Assembly (NCBI GenBank): GCA_910579515.1
Contig: CAJTUV010000040.1
Span: forward strand, 1 to 28,374
DNA: 28,374 nt
Source of the DNA: an uncultured Hungatella sp.
GTDB taxonomy: Bacteria > Bacillota > Clostridia > Lachnospirales > Lachnospiraceae
Reading direction: 5' to 3'
Of the stretch, positions 1-8,876 are shown piece by piece. Both the position numbers and the translations under genes were made by a program. Position 1 is the stretch's first letter. Each line of letters starts with the position of its first letter. The notes beneath the pieces are model-generated. The model was not told the origin of the DNA, made no database searches, and saw nothing but the letters and a program-made list of their open reading frames with translations.

Positions 1-16
1 AAGCGGAAACTTCATC

Positions 17-45
17 ATTCTATCACAGCTTTTTCCTTTTGTCAA
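17..45 (-). promoter_or_regulatory. Strong sigma-A promoter reading off the left edge
   Basis: On the minus strand a -35 TTGACA (positions 45-40) is followed after 17 bases by the -10 TAGAAT (22-17). A TG one base before the -10 gives an extended -10. Transcription would start near position 10 and run out of the window. It lies downstream of tRNA-Ser on the same strand, so the unseen gene is probably another highly expressed gene, possibly a stable RNA. That last point is inference. Confidence 0.75.
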
Positions 46-107
46 CAACTTTTTTCAATTTTTTCCATTTTTCTTTTTCTCAAAATCAGAGAAACAGGAA
101 TGGAAAA

Positions 108-195
108 CGGAGAAAGAGGGATTTGAACCCTCGCGCCGGTTGCCCGACCTACACCCTTAGCAGGGGCGCCTCTTCGGCCTCTTGAGTATTTCTCC
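108..195 (-). tRNA. tRNA-Ser, anticodon GCU
   Basis: Read on the minus strand, the 7-base acceptor arm GGAGAAA (195-189) pairs with TTTCTCC (115-109), followed by discriminator G at 108. The T arm GAGGG-TTCAAAT-CCCTC is intact. The anticodon loop CTGCTAA carries GCU, which reads AGC/AGU serine codons. A long variable arm (class II) fits serine, and 88 bases is the usual serine tRNA length. CCA is not encoded after the discriminator, so it must be added enzymatically. No convincing terminator hairpin lies between this gene and the next promoter at 17-45. Confidence 0.96.
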
Positions 196-226
196 GAGCT
201 GATATCTTGTATCAGACGCATTTGAC

Positions 227-255
227 ATTATACAAGACATCATAACACTTGTCAA
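227..255 (-). promoter_or_regulatory. Consensus sigma-A promoter for tRNA-Ser
   Basis: The minus strand shows TTGACA (255-250), a 17-base spacer and TATAAT (232-227), a full consensus match. The start point would be near 220, leaving about 25 bases of leader before the tRNA. The promoter begins only 11 bases past the gyrA stop and no terminator is seen between them, so gyrA transcripts may read through into the tRNA. Confidence 0.88.
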
Positions 256-265
256 CCTTTTTTTA

Positions 266-2761
266 CTAATTTTTTTCTATTTCCTCGTCTTTTTCTTCAG
301 AATCCTCTTCCTCTTCGTCATCCCTTACTTTTGCAATACTGGCAATACGGGTATCAGATACAGGATCAATGTTCATCAGCTTTACTCCAGAAGTGTTTCT
401 TCCTATGACGGAAATATCTCCTATACTGATTCTGATAATGATTCCTTCATTTGTGATCATCAAAATATCATGATCTTCATGAACCAATTTTGCTCCTACC
501 AAATCGCCGGTTTTTTCTACAATCTTATAACAACGAACGCCCTTTCCGGCCCTGTTTTGAACTGGAAATTCTGATATCTCTGTTCTCTTTCCAATTCCAT
601 TTTCTGAAACCACCAAAAGAGTCTCTCCCTGTGAATCCACCTGCATCCCGATCACCTGGTCGCCCTGGTCTAATTTCATACCAATAACTCCCATGGAAAC
701 TCGTCCGGTAACCCGTACATCTTTTTCATGGAATCGAATACATTGACCATTTTTTGTCACCATGAAAATGTCCCTGTCGTTATCTGTGGTCTTCACTTCA
801 ATCAACTCATCATTTTCCTTTAAAACAATAGCCTGAAGTCCAACCTTTCGGACATTAGAATACTCCATCATAGGAGTCTTCTTTACCATACCGCTTTTTG
901 TAGCCATAAACAGATAGTGATCATCATGATATTCTTTCATAGATACAATGGCTGTAATCTTTTCTCCTGGCAAAATCTGAATTAGATTGACAATGGCTGT
1001 TCCTCTTGCTGTTCTTCCTGCTTCTGGAATCGAATAAGCTTTCAAACGATAGACTCGTCCCGTATTGGTAAAGAACATGATATCATTATGATTTTTTGTC
1101 AAAATCAAATCTTCAATGTAATCCTCATCAATGGTCTGCATTCCTTTAATGCCTTTTCCACCCCGATTCTGACTCTTGAAATTATCTTTCGACATTCTCT
1201 TAATATATCCAAGCCTTGTCATGGCGATAATGGTTTCTTCATTGGGAATCAAATCCTCATCGCACATTTCAAAATCATCAAATCCAATAGAAGTTTTTCT
1301 CTCATCGCCATATTTATTGGAGATAATCTGAATTTCTTCTTTAATCACCCCCAAAAGAAGCTTTTCGTCTGCCAAAATTGCCTTTAACTGTTTAATCTTT
1401 TCCTGCAGCTCCTTATATTCATTTTCCAGTTTATCTCGTTCCAGACCTGTCAGCGCTCTCAAACGCATATCCACAATGGCCTGAGACTGAGCATCGCTTA
1501 ATCCAAATCGTTCCATCAACTGCTGTTTCGCAATCTGGACAGTCTGAGATCCACGAATAATTCGGATAACCTCGTCAATATTATCTAAAGCGATCAGCAA
1601 TCCCTCTAAAATATGAGCCCGCTCTTCTGCTTTATTCAAATCATACTTTGTACGGCGGGTTACCACTTCCTTCTGATGATCCAGATAATAGGTTAGCATC
1701 TGAAGAAGATTTAATGTCTTCGGTTCATTATTCACCAACGCGATCATAATAACGCCGAAGGTATCTTGAAGCTGGGTGTGCTTTAATAACTGATTCAAAA
1801 TCACATTGGCATTTACATCACGGCGAAGTTCAATGACAATCCTCATTCCACTTCTGTCAGATTCGTCCCTTAAATCCGTGATGCCATCAACACGCTTGTC
1901 TTTTACCAGTTCTGCTATTTTCTCAATCAGACGGGCTTTATTTACCAAAAATGGAATTTCGGTCACAACAATACGACTTTTTCCATTTTCCATAGTTTCA
2001 ATATTGGAGATAGCACGAACACGAATCTTTCCTCGACCTGTTCGGTAAGACTCTTCAATTCCTGCTCTGCCTAAAATCTGTGCTCCAGTAGGAAAATCAG
2101 GACCTTTTACAATCTCCATTACCTCATCCAGGGTTGTATCTCTGTCTTCTTCCACCCGATTATCAATAATCTTTACAACTGCGCTAATAACCTCCCTCAG
2201 ATTGTGAGGCGGAATATTAGTGGCCATTCCTACAGCAATACCGGAAGTACCATTTACCAATAAATTAGGAAAACGTGCCGGAAGCACCACTGGCTCTTTT
2301 TCTGTTTCATCAAAGTTCGGCTTAAAGTCAACGGTATCTTTTCCAATGTCAGCTAACATTTCCATAGAAATTTTACTTAATCTGGCTTCTGTATAACGCA
2401 TAGCAGCCGCGCCGTCGCCATCTACAGAACCAAAATTCCCATGCCCATCTACCAAAGGATAACGCGTAGACCATTCTTGAGCCATATTCACTAATGCGCC
2501 ATAAATTGAACTGTCTCCATGAGGATGATATTTACCCATGGTATCGCCCACAATACGAGCACATTTTCTGTGAGGTTTATCTGGACCATTATTTAATTCA
2601 ATCATGGAATACAAAACTCTTCTCTGAACAGGTTTTAAACCGTCTCTTACATCAGGAAGAGCTCTGGAAGCAATCACGCTCATGGCATAATCAATGTAAG
2701 AATCTTCCATGGTCTTTTTCAAATCTATGTCATGAATTTTATCAAATACATTCGGTTCCAT
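266..2761 (-). CDS. gyrA: DNA gyrase subunit A
   Basis: This is the breakage-reunion subunit of DNA gyrase, which introduces negative supercoils in an A2B2 complex with GyrB. The 831-residue product has the family length. The N-terminal winged-helix region carries the QRDR segment GKYHPHGDSS (about 76-85) and the catalytic tyrosine Y123 in MRYTEA. The C-terminal beta-pinwheel contains the GyrA-box QNRGGKG, close to the QRRGGKG consensus. An acidic tail (DDEEEEDSEEKDEE) ends the protein. The start is supported by GGAGG seven bases upstream. It is the last gene of the dnaA-to-gyrA cluster, 42 bases after gyrB. Position 88, equivalent to E. coli D87, is Gly rather than the usual Asp or Glu. Confidence 0.98.
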   Translation of the reverse strand: MEPNVFDKIHDIDLKKTMEDSYIDYAMSVIASRALPDVRDGLKPVQRRVLYSMIELNNGPDKPHRKCARIVGDTMGKYHPHGDSSIYGALVNMAQEWSTRYPLVDGHGNFGSVDGDGAAAMRYTEARLSKISMEMLADIGKDTVDFKPNFDETEKEPVVLPARFPNLLVNGTSGIAVGMATNIPPHNLREVISAVVKIIDNRVEEDRDTTLDEVMEIVKGPDFPTGAQILGRAGIEESYRTGRGKIRVRAISNIETMENGKSRIVVTEIPFLVNKARLIEKIAELVKDKRVDGITDLRDESDRSGMRIVIELRRDVNANVILNQLLKHTQLQDTFGVIMIALVNNEPKTLNLLQMLTYYLDHQKEVVTRRTKYDLNKAEERAHILEGLLIALDNIDEVIRIIRGSQTVQIAKQQLMERFGLSDAQSQAIVDMRLRALTGLERDKLENEYKELQEKIKQLKAILADEKLLLGVIKEEIQIISNKYGDERKTSIGFDDFEMCDEDLIPNEETIIAMTRLGYIKRMSKDNFKSQNRGGKGIKGMQTIDEDYIEDLILTKNHNDIMFFTNTGRVYRLKAYSIPEAGRTARGTAIVNLIQILPGEKITAIVSMKEYHDDHYLFMATKSGMVKKTPMMEYSNVRKVGLQAIVLKENDELIEVKTTDNDRDIFMVTKNGQCIRFHEKDVRVTGRVSMGVIGMKLDQGDQVIGMQVDSQGETLLVVSENGIGKRTEISEFPVQNRAGKGVRCYKIVEKTGDLVGAKLVHEDHDILMITNEGIIIRISIGDISVIGRNTSGVKLMNIDPVSDTRIASIAKVRDDEEEEDSEEKDEEIEKN

Positions 2762-2803
2762 TCTTTTCCTCCAACTTTTATCAGGTGTTACAATTAAGTA
2801 ACT

Positions 2804-4717
2804 TTAAATATCCAGATTTTGGACATGTTTGGCGTTGGCTTCAATAAATTCACGCCTGGGCTCTACCTGGTCTCCCATTAAGGTAGTAAAAGTCAAATCC
2901 AGTTCAGAAAGAACATCCTCATCCATATTTACTCTGAGGAGGATTCTACGTTCTGGGTCCATAGTGGTTTCCCATAACTGTTCTGCATCCATCTCTCCTA
3001 ATCCTTTATATCTTTGAATCTTATTGTTATTATCTCTTCCAATTTCCGATAAAATAGAATTTAGCTCCACATCGCTGTAGGCATACCACACCCGTTTATT
3101 TTTTTCAATTTTATAAAGAGGCGGCTGGGCCAAATATACATGTCCTTGTTTGATCAATTCCGGCATAAACCGATAAAGGAATGTAAGCAACAAGGTACTG
3201 ATGTGAGCCCCATCCACGTCTGCATCTGTCATAATAATAATCTTATGGTATCGAAGCCTTGAAATATCAAAATCCTCATGAATACCTGTTCCAAAGGCCG
3301 TAATCATAGCCTTAATCTCTGCGTTGGCATAGATTCTGTCTAATCTAGCCTTTTCTACATTCAGGATTTTTCCTCGGAGAGGAAGAATAGCCTGAGTGTC
3401 TCTGGAACGGGCCGTCTTGGCAGAACCGCCGGCAGAATCACCCTCCACAATATAAATCTCACATTTTTCTGGATCTTTATTGGAGCAGTCCGCCAGCTTA
3501 CCAGGAAGAGCCATTCCCTCTAAAGCGGTCTTCCTTCTTGTCAAATCTCTGGCCTTTCTGGCTGCAGCTCTAGCTCTTTGGGCTAAAATCGACTTTTCAC
3601 ACATCGCCTTTGCCACTGCAGGATTCTGCTCAAGAAAATAAGTTAACTGTTCGCTTACAATACTGTCTACTGCAATCCTGGCATCACTGTTTCCCAGCTT
3701 TTGTTTCGTCTGCCCCTCAAACTGAGGCTCTTCTATTTTGACACTGATAATAGCGGTTAATCCTTCTCTGATATCTTCCCCATTCAACGAAGGCTCATTT
3801 TCTTTTAACAGCTTATTTTTCTTTGCATAATCATTAAAGGTCTTTGTCAATGCATTTTTAAATCCTGTAAGGTGAGTTCCGCCTTCTGGAGTATTGATGT
3901 TATTCACAAAGGTATACATGTTTTCTGTGTAAGAATCATTATGCTGCATGGATACTTCCACATATACCTGATTTTTTGTCCCCTCACAATAGATTACCTG
4001 ATTGTAAAGAGGTTCTTTTCCTTTGTTCAAATATGTGACAAATTCCTTAATTCCACCTTCATAATGGAATATCTTCTCTTTCTTTTCCTCTCTGTCATCT
4101 CTCAATATTATTTTTAACGCTCTTGTCAAAAATGCGGTCTCCTGAAGACGAATCCTTAAAGTTTCATAGTCATAAACCGTTTCTTCAAATATTTCCTTGT
4201 CTGGAAGAAAAGTAATCTTTGTCCCATGTTTTTGAGGATCACATGTCCCCAAAACTTTTAAAGAATAAACTGATTTTCCACGTTCAAAGCGCTGATTATA
4301 TTCTTTCCCATCCTGATAAATCGTTACCTCCAACCATTCGGATAAAGCATTCACAACCGATGCGCCGACTCCGTGAAGGCCTCCTGACACTTTATATCCG
4401 CCGCCGCCAAATTTTCCACCGGCATGAAGAACCGTAAACACAACCTCCACAGCCGGAAGTCCTGCTTTCTTCTGAATTCCAACAGGAATTCCTCTTCCAT
4501 TATCAATAACTGTAACAGAATTATCCTCGTTAATCTGAACGTCAATTTCACTGCAATATCCTGCCAGAGCCTCATCTACGGAATTATCCACAATCTCATA
4601 TACCAGATGATGAAGACCTCTGGATGAAGTGCTGCCAATATACATACCAGGTCTTTTCCTTACAGCTTCCAGACCTTCCAAAATTTGTATCTGATCTGCT
4701 CCGTATTCAGCGCTCAT
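2804..4717 (-). CDS. gyrB: DNA gyrase subunit B
   Basis: This is the ATPase subunit of gyrase, driving strand passage by GyrA. The 637 residues match the short Gram-positive form, without the large insert of proteobacterial GyrB. The GHKL ATPase domain shows EIVDNSVDEA (41-50), DNGRGIP (72-78) and GLHGVGASVVNALS (113-126). The transducer domain follows. The TOPRIM domain has EGDSAGG (425-431; E425) and MTDADVDG (496-503; D498, D500, D502), which bind Mg2+. The C-terminal region includes the QRYKGLGEM motif that contacts GyrA. AGGAGG lies just upstream of the ATG. It sits 13 bases after recF and 42 before gyrA in the same operon. Confidence 0.98.
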   Translation of the reverse strand: MSAEYGADQIQILEGLEAVRKRPGMYIGSTSSRGLHHLVYEIVDNSVDEALAGYCSEIDVQINEDNSVTVIDNGRGIPVGIQKKAGLPAVEVVFTVLHAGGKFGGGGYKVSGGLHGVGASVVNALSEWLEVTIYQDGKEYNQRFERGKSVYSLKVLGTCDPQKHGTKITFLPDKEIFEETVYDYETLRIRLQETAFLTRALKIILRDDREEKKEKIFHYEGGIKEFVTYLNKGKEPLYNQVIYCEGTKNQVYVEVSMQHNDSYTENMYTFVNNINTPEGGTHLTGFKNALTKTFNDYAKKNKLLKENEPSLNGEDIREGLTAIISVKIEEPQFEGQTKQKLGNSDARIAVDSIVSEQLTYFLEQNPAVAKAMCEKSILAQRARAAARKARDLTRRKTALEGMALPGKLADCSNKDPEKCEIYIVEGDSAGGSAKTARSRDTQAILPLRGKILNVEKARLDRIYANAEIKAMITAFGTGIHEDFDISRLRYHKIIIMTDADVDGAHISTLLLTFLYRFMPELIKQGHVYLAQPPLYKIEKNKRVWYAYSDVELNSILSEIGRDNNNKIQRYKGLGEMDAEQLWETTMDPERRILLRVNMDEDVLSELDLTFTTLMGDQVEPRREFIEANAKHVQNLDI

Positions 4718-4730
4718 ATTTTCCTCCTAT

Positions 4731-5819
4731 TTATGAATCATCGCTTATGACAGTCCCTTTCACTACTCTGTAAACCTTGTTGATTGGAAATCTGTGATTT
4801 AAAAAATCTTCCAATCCAGTACAAGTAATCATGGTCTGTATATGATTAATTCCTGATAATAAATGCTTCTGTCTGTTTCCGTCTAATTCTGAAAGAACAT
4901 CATCCAAAAGCAGAATCGGATAATCATTTACCAAGTGTTTTACCAACTCTATTTCTGCTAATTTCAGAGACAAAGCAGCAGTACGCTGCTGTCCCTGTGA
5001 ACCAAATTTGCGAATATCAATTCCATTAACCATAAAACTGATATCATCCCTGTGAGGTCCGACTCCTGTAGTTTTCTGGCGAAGGTCCGATTCTCTGCTT
5101 TTAGCCAGAGAATTTTTTAGTTGGTCTATAGAGGTATTTGCCTCATAAAAAAGTTCCAACGTCTCTTCTTCTCCTGACAACTGTTTATGAATGCTCAAAA
5201 TAATGTTGTTTAGCTGTTCGATAAATTCCTGTCTGAACTGAATAACCTGACTCCCATATTGGATCATTTGTTCATCCCAAATATCCAAAGTCTCTTCATA
5301 TTCTGGGTGAAATACTAAATCTTTTAAAAGTTTGTTTCGCTGCGTGATAACTCGATTATATTGAATCAGTGCGTGAACATACAGTTTATTCAGTTGACAT
5401 AACTCAAGATCCAAAAATCGCCTGCGTTCTGAAGGACCGTTTTTAATAATATTTAAATCCTCTGGTGAGAAAAACACAACATTAACAATTCCAAACAATT
5501 CACTAGCTTTGCGTATTGGGATTCCGTTGATAGCCACGCCTTTGGTTTTATTTTTCTTTAAATGCATATCAATGCGATAGGGAACGTCCCTCTTTTTCAC
5601 CAATAATTTTATATGGGATTCTTCCTGTTGAAACCGTATAATCTCTTTATCCTTGCTTCCTCGATGAGATTTCGTGGTACTGCATACATAGATAGCTTCC
5701 AGAAGATTTGTTTTACCTTGAGCATTATCTCCATAAAGAAGATTTGTTCCATCACTGAAATCCATATGTAATTTCTCATAGTTTCGATAATTTTGAAGTT
5801 CTATGGATTCTACTATCAT
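4731..5819 (-). CDS. recF: DNA replication and repair protein RecF
   Basis: RecF is an SMC/ABC-like ATPase that helps load RecA at gaps together with RecO and RecR. The 362-residue product starts with MIVESIELQNYRNY, typical of the family. Walker A is GDNAQGKT (30-37), the ABC signature lies in FGSQGQQRTAALSLKLAE (272-289), and Walker B with the D-loop is LLLDDVLSELD (303-313). The ATG is three bases after the yaaA stop. No clear Shine-Dalgarno site sits at normal spacing (AAGG is about 15 bases away), so translational coupling to yaaA is likely. The yaaA-recF-gyrB order is the standard Firmicute arrangement. Confidence 0.97.
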   Translation of the reverse strand: MIVESIELQNYRNYEKLHMDFSDGTNLLYGDNAQGKTNLLEAIYVCSTTKSHRGSKDKEIIRFQQEESHIKLLVKKRDVPYRIDMHLKKNKTKGVAINGIPIRKASELFGIVNVVFFSPEDLNIIKNGPSERRRFLDLELCQLNKLYVHALIQYNRVITQRNKLLKDLVFHPEYEETLDIWDEQMIQYGSQVIQFRQEFIEQLNNIILSIHKQLSGEEETLELFYEANTSIDQLKNSLAKSRESDLRQKTTGVGPHRDDISFMVNGIDIRKFGSQGQQRTAALSLKLAEIELVKHLVNDYPILLLDDVLSELDGNRQKHLLSGINHIQTMITCTGLEDFLNHRFPINKVYRVVKGTVISDDS

Positions 5820-5822
5820 AGT

Positions 5823-6032
5823 TTATGCTTCAATCCTTATGGTTTCTCCATCATAGGTAACCACATCGCCATCTCTTAATTTTTTTCCTCTTTGATACTC
5901 AATCTCTCCGTTTACTTTTACCAGGCCCTCTTCAATGGCATATTTAGCAGCAACCCCTGACTCTGCCAATCCAGAAGCTTTCAGGGCCTGTCCCAATTTA
6001 ATATATTCTTCTCGCAATTTAATGATTTCCAT
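5823..6032 (-). CDS. yaaA: S4-domain RNA-binding protein (YaaA/RlbA family)
   Basis: This 69-residue protein is essentially one S4 RNA-binding fold. The segment LGQALKASGLAESGVAAKYAIEEG is followed by VKVNGEIEYQRGKKLRDGDVV, the classic S4 hairpin pattern. It lies between dnaN and recF, where B. subtilis yaaA is found. Family members are tied to ribosome assembly, but the exact role is not shown by this sequence. GAGG lies five bases before the ATG. It is 14 bases downstream of dnaN and three bases upstream of recF, so it is surely cotranscribed. Confidence 0.93.
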   Translation of the reverse strand: MEIIKLREEYIKLGQALKASGLAESGVAAKYAIEEGLVKVNGEIEYQRGKKLRDGDVVTYDGETIRIEA

Positions 6033-6046
6033 ATGATCCTCTTTTT

Positions 6047-7165
6047 CTATACCGAAGCGGCGTTGAAGTTAACTGGAAGAATTAAATAAATATAATTCTC
6101 ATCAATATCTTTAATAAAACAAGGAGACTTTGGATTCATCATATAAAGATCAATCTCCTCATCATCAAGAATGCGGAGTGCATCCATCAGAAATTTAGGA
6201 TTAAATCCGATCATAATGTCTTTTCCTGTTTTTGACAACGTGACATTGGCATTCATAGAACCAAAACTGGAATTCATCTTTAATTCCATGGAATCATCTG
6301 TAATATTGAGGATGATTGGTTTTTTATCATTTTCCCGTATCAGGATGCTTGCTTGGTCAATACAATCCAAAAATTCTTTCTTATTCACAGTGACTTTTGT
6401 CTCATAATCACTGGAGAGCATCTGTTCAATACGGAAATATTCTCCTTCAATCAGGCGTGAAATAACAACCGTATCTTCAAATTCAAACAGGATATGGTTT
6501 TTGCTAAAGAAGATAAGAACGTCCTTTTCATTGTCTCCTTCCAGAATCTTACTGACCTCACCCAGAGTTTTGCCAGGAACAATGACTTTTATATCATTAT
6601 AATGATCTTTTAATGTAACTTTTCGAATCGACATTCTGTGTCCATCCAGAGAAACCACTTTTAACTCATTTCCAGTCACCTGAAATAATTCTCCAGTCAT
6701 CATCTTATTGCTGTCATTAGAAGAAATAGAAAACAGCGTTTGTCTAATCACCTCTTTCAAGCTAAACTGCGACAGACAAATATAATGATCTTTTTCGATA
6801 AAAGGAAGATAGGAGAATTCTTCTCCATTTTTTCCCTGAATTTGGAATACGGAATTATCACAAGTGATAGTGGTTGTATATTTCTCATCAGACTCTATGA
6901 TAATGGATGATTCTCTGCCTGATAATTTTCGAATAATTTCGGATAGAATTTTTGCCTCCAAAGCGATTTTTCCTTTGGAGAGAATCGTTCCCTCTACTTT
7001 TGTCTCAATACCCAGTTCCATATCATTGGCTGTCAGTTTAATTTGGTTATCCATAGCATCAATCAAGATACATTGTAGGATAGGCATGGTGGTTTTTGAG
7101 GGAACTGCCTTTAATACAATATTAATACCGTTTAAAAGGTCGTCTTTTTGAAATGTCAGCTTCAT
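6047..7165 (-). CDS. dnaN: DNA polymerase III beta sliding clamp
   Basis: DnaN is the ring-shaped clamp that tethers DNA polymerase III to DNA. The chosen start gives MKLTFQKDDLLNGI and 372 residues, the normal family length with three clamp domains. AAAGGAG lies about nine bases upstream of this ATG. The frame stays open for 78 more codons upstream, but that extension has no family resemblance and covers the DnaA-box region after dnaA, so it is rejected. The C-terminus ends in the typical LILPVN pattern. It is separated from dnaA by 235 bases that appear to be part of the origin. Confidence 0.97.
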   Translation of the reverse strand: MKLTFQKDDLLNGINIVLKAVPSKTTMPILQCILIDAMDNQIKLTANDMELGIETKVEGTILSKGKIALEAKILSEIIRKLSGRESSIIIESDEKYTTTITCDNSVFQIQGKNGEEFSYLPFIEKDHYICLSQFSLKEVIRQTLFSISSNDSNKMMTGELFQVTGNELKVVSLDGHRMSIRKVTLKDHYNDIKVIVPGKTLGEVSKILEGDNEKDVLIFFSKNHILFEFEDTVVISRLIEGEYFRIEQMLSSDYETKVTVNKKEFLDCIDQASILIRENDKKPIILNITDDSMELKMNSSFGSMNANVTLSKTGKDIMIGFNPKFLMDALRILDDEEIDLYMMNPKSPCFIKDIDENYIYLILPVNFNAASV

Positions 7166-7400
7166 ATGTTGATAACTCCTTTGCTGTAAAATGAGAAGAA
7201 AGATATAATAAAATAAGTTGTTTTCCGTAGTATCCGTAGTAGAGCGTGTGAATTTGTGTAAAACCTTAAGAATCCTTTTTAATACAATGGAAAAGGACCG
7301 TTCAAAAATCCGTGGAATCCGAGATTCTTTATCCACAATATGAACTTCATAAAAATTGTGAATTTCTGTTTCAACATACTGGAAACAGGTTGTCCACATA
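7166..7400 (-). other. dnaA-dnaN gap: candidate oriC unwinding region
   Basis: This 235-base gap holds an exact DnaA box TTATCCACA (7329-7337) and an 8/9 match TTGTCCACA (7390-7398). In the dnaA reading direction these are followed by weak boxes near 7250-7266 and a short GC-rich patch. Next comes a CTA-rich tract, 7226-7244, with ACTACGGA repeated at nine-base spacing. An AT-rich stretch (about 7185-7222) follows, then the dnaN ribosome site. This order of boxes, GC patch, trios and AT-rich DNA matches the B. subtilis basal unwinding system. The parts are seen directly. Their function is inferred by analogy. Confidence 0.65.
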
Positions 7401-8771
7401 TTATTGTGGACTTAGTTTCTTCTTTATGATCTCTATAGTGTTGGTCAGATTTTCATTTTTAGTTAAATCTTTGGCAATTTTCTGACGACCATGGATGATG
7501 GTAGTATGATCTCTGCCTCCTAAATATTTCCCGATCTCTTGTAAGGAGGCTCCTGTCAGATTCTGACATAAGTACATGACGATTTGTCTTGGAAAAACTA
7601 CTTCTTTGTTGCGTTTTTGGGATGCAATATCTAAAGGAGTGATTCCAAAATGGTCTGCTACTACCTGGATAATCAGTTCAGGTGTGATTTTACGTTCGGA
7701 ATTTGGAGAAATAATATCTTTTAACGCTTCTTCTGCCAGGGCAATATTAATTTCTTTATTGTGGTCTAATTTGGATAGAGCTACAATTTTAGTCAAAGCG
7801 CCTTCCAGTTCACGAATATTTGATTTGATATTGGTGGCAATGTATTTGATGACTTCATTATCAATATTATAACCTTCCAGTTCTTCCTTTTTTCTGAGAA
7901 TGGCCATGCGGGTTTCATAGTCCGGAGATTGAATATCTACGGTTAATCCCCATTCAAAACGGGAACGAAGACGTTCTTCTAGTGTTTCGATGTCTTTGGG
8001 AGGCTTATCAGAGGATATGATAATCTGTTTTTTTGATTCGTATAGGGTATTGAATGTATGGAAAAATTCTTCCTGAGTACTTTCTTTGCCGATGATAAAC
8101 TGAATATCGTCTATCAGCAGTACATCGTTATTTCTGTACTTTTCCCGGAATTCTGTGGTGGAAATGTTATTTTTATTACGGATCGCATCAATCAGCTCAT
8201 TTGTAAATTTTTCAGAAGTGACGTATAATATCTTTGCTTCTTTATTATTTTTTAAAATAAAATGAGCGATGGAGTGCATTAGGTGAGTTTTTCCAAGTCC
8301 CACACCTCCATAAATAAACAAAGGATTGTATACTTCTCCAGGAGATTCTGCTACTGCAAGGGCCGCTGCATGGGCCAGGTTGTTATTGGCCCCAACAACA
8401 AATGTATCAAAGGTATAGCGGGGATTTAAGTTCGCACCCTGCAGGGTTGCCTGATTTACATCAGAGGCATTAGTCTGGATCAGTTGTTTTTCTGGTTTTT
8501 CTTTATCCTTGATGGAATCTTCCGTAATAAATTCTACAGTACATGCAAATCCGGTAACTTCTTCGATGATTACTTGTAGGATGAAACCATACTTTTTACG
8601 AATATATGTAATAAAATTGGCATCTGGAGCCAGGATTTTTACTACATTTCCTTCTACTGCATAAATTTTCAGAGGAAGAAGCCATGTTTTGTAAGATACA
8701 TCCATGATTTCATGTTCTTCTTTTAAGTGAAGAAGAATGTCGTCCCATTGTTCTTTTAATTGTTCAAGCAT
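7401..8771 (-). CDS. dnaA: Chromosomal replication initiator DnaA
   Basis: DnaA is the AAA+ initiator that binds DnaA boxes, melts oriC and recruits the helicase. The 456-residue product has the four standard domains. Domain I is about 1-80 and domain II is a short linker (about 85-115). The AAA+ core has Walker A GGVGLGKT (155-162), Walker B LLIDD (218-222), sensor ISSDKPP and the arginine-finger region RLRSRFEWG (268-275). Domain IV has the DnaA signature GGRDHTTIIHGRQK (418-431), which reads the box. AAGGAG lies seven bases before the ATG. The gene is flanked on both sides by DnaA boxes, as in Bacillus. Confidence 0.99.
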   Translation of the reverse strand: MLEQLKEQWDDILLHLKEEHEIMDVSYKTWLLPLKIYAVEGNVVKILAPDANFITYIRKKYGFILQVIIEEVTGFACTVEFITEDSIKDKEKPEKQLIQTNASDVNQATLQGANLNPRYTFDTFVVGANNNLAHAAALAVAESPGEVYNPLFIYGGVGLGKTHLMHSIAHFILKNNKEAKILYVTSEKFTNELIDAIRNKNNISTTEFREKYRNNDVLLIDDIQFIIGKESTQEEFFHTFNTLYESKKQIIISSDKPPKDIETLEERLRSRFEWGLTVDIQSPDYETRMAILRKKEELEGYNIDNEVIKYIATNIKSNIRELEGALTKIVALSKLDHNKEINIALAEEALKDIISPNSERKITPELIIQVVADHFGITPLDIASQKRNKEVVFPRQIVMYLCQNLTGASLQEIGKYLGGRDHTTIIHGRQKIAKDLTKNENLTNTIEIIKKKLSPQ

Positions 8772-8830
8772 AAAGAATCTCCTTACTTGTATTGAAGGCC
8801 GGTGGGCGAATTAACCCAATATTATTATCT

Positions 8831-8859
8831 ATTTTATACTAAGTGGGATTTTTTTTCAA
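8831..8859 (-). promoter_or_regulatory. Likely dnaA promoter
   Basis: On the minus strand TTGAAA (8859-8854), a 17-base spacer and TAAAAT (8836-8831) form a plausible sigma-A promoter. The start would be near 8825, about 54 bases before the dnaA ATG. An exact DnaA box lies just upstream at 8877-8885, a good position for autoregulation by DnaA. Confidence 0.6.
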
Positions 8860-8876
8860 TGAAATTAAAAAAAATA

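Noticed and set aside
7166..7399. A 78-codon in-frame N-terminal extension of dnaN
   Set aside because: It covers the DnaA-box region, has no likeness to clamp proteins, and the internal ATG at 7165 has a good ribosome site and the family start MKLTFQK.
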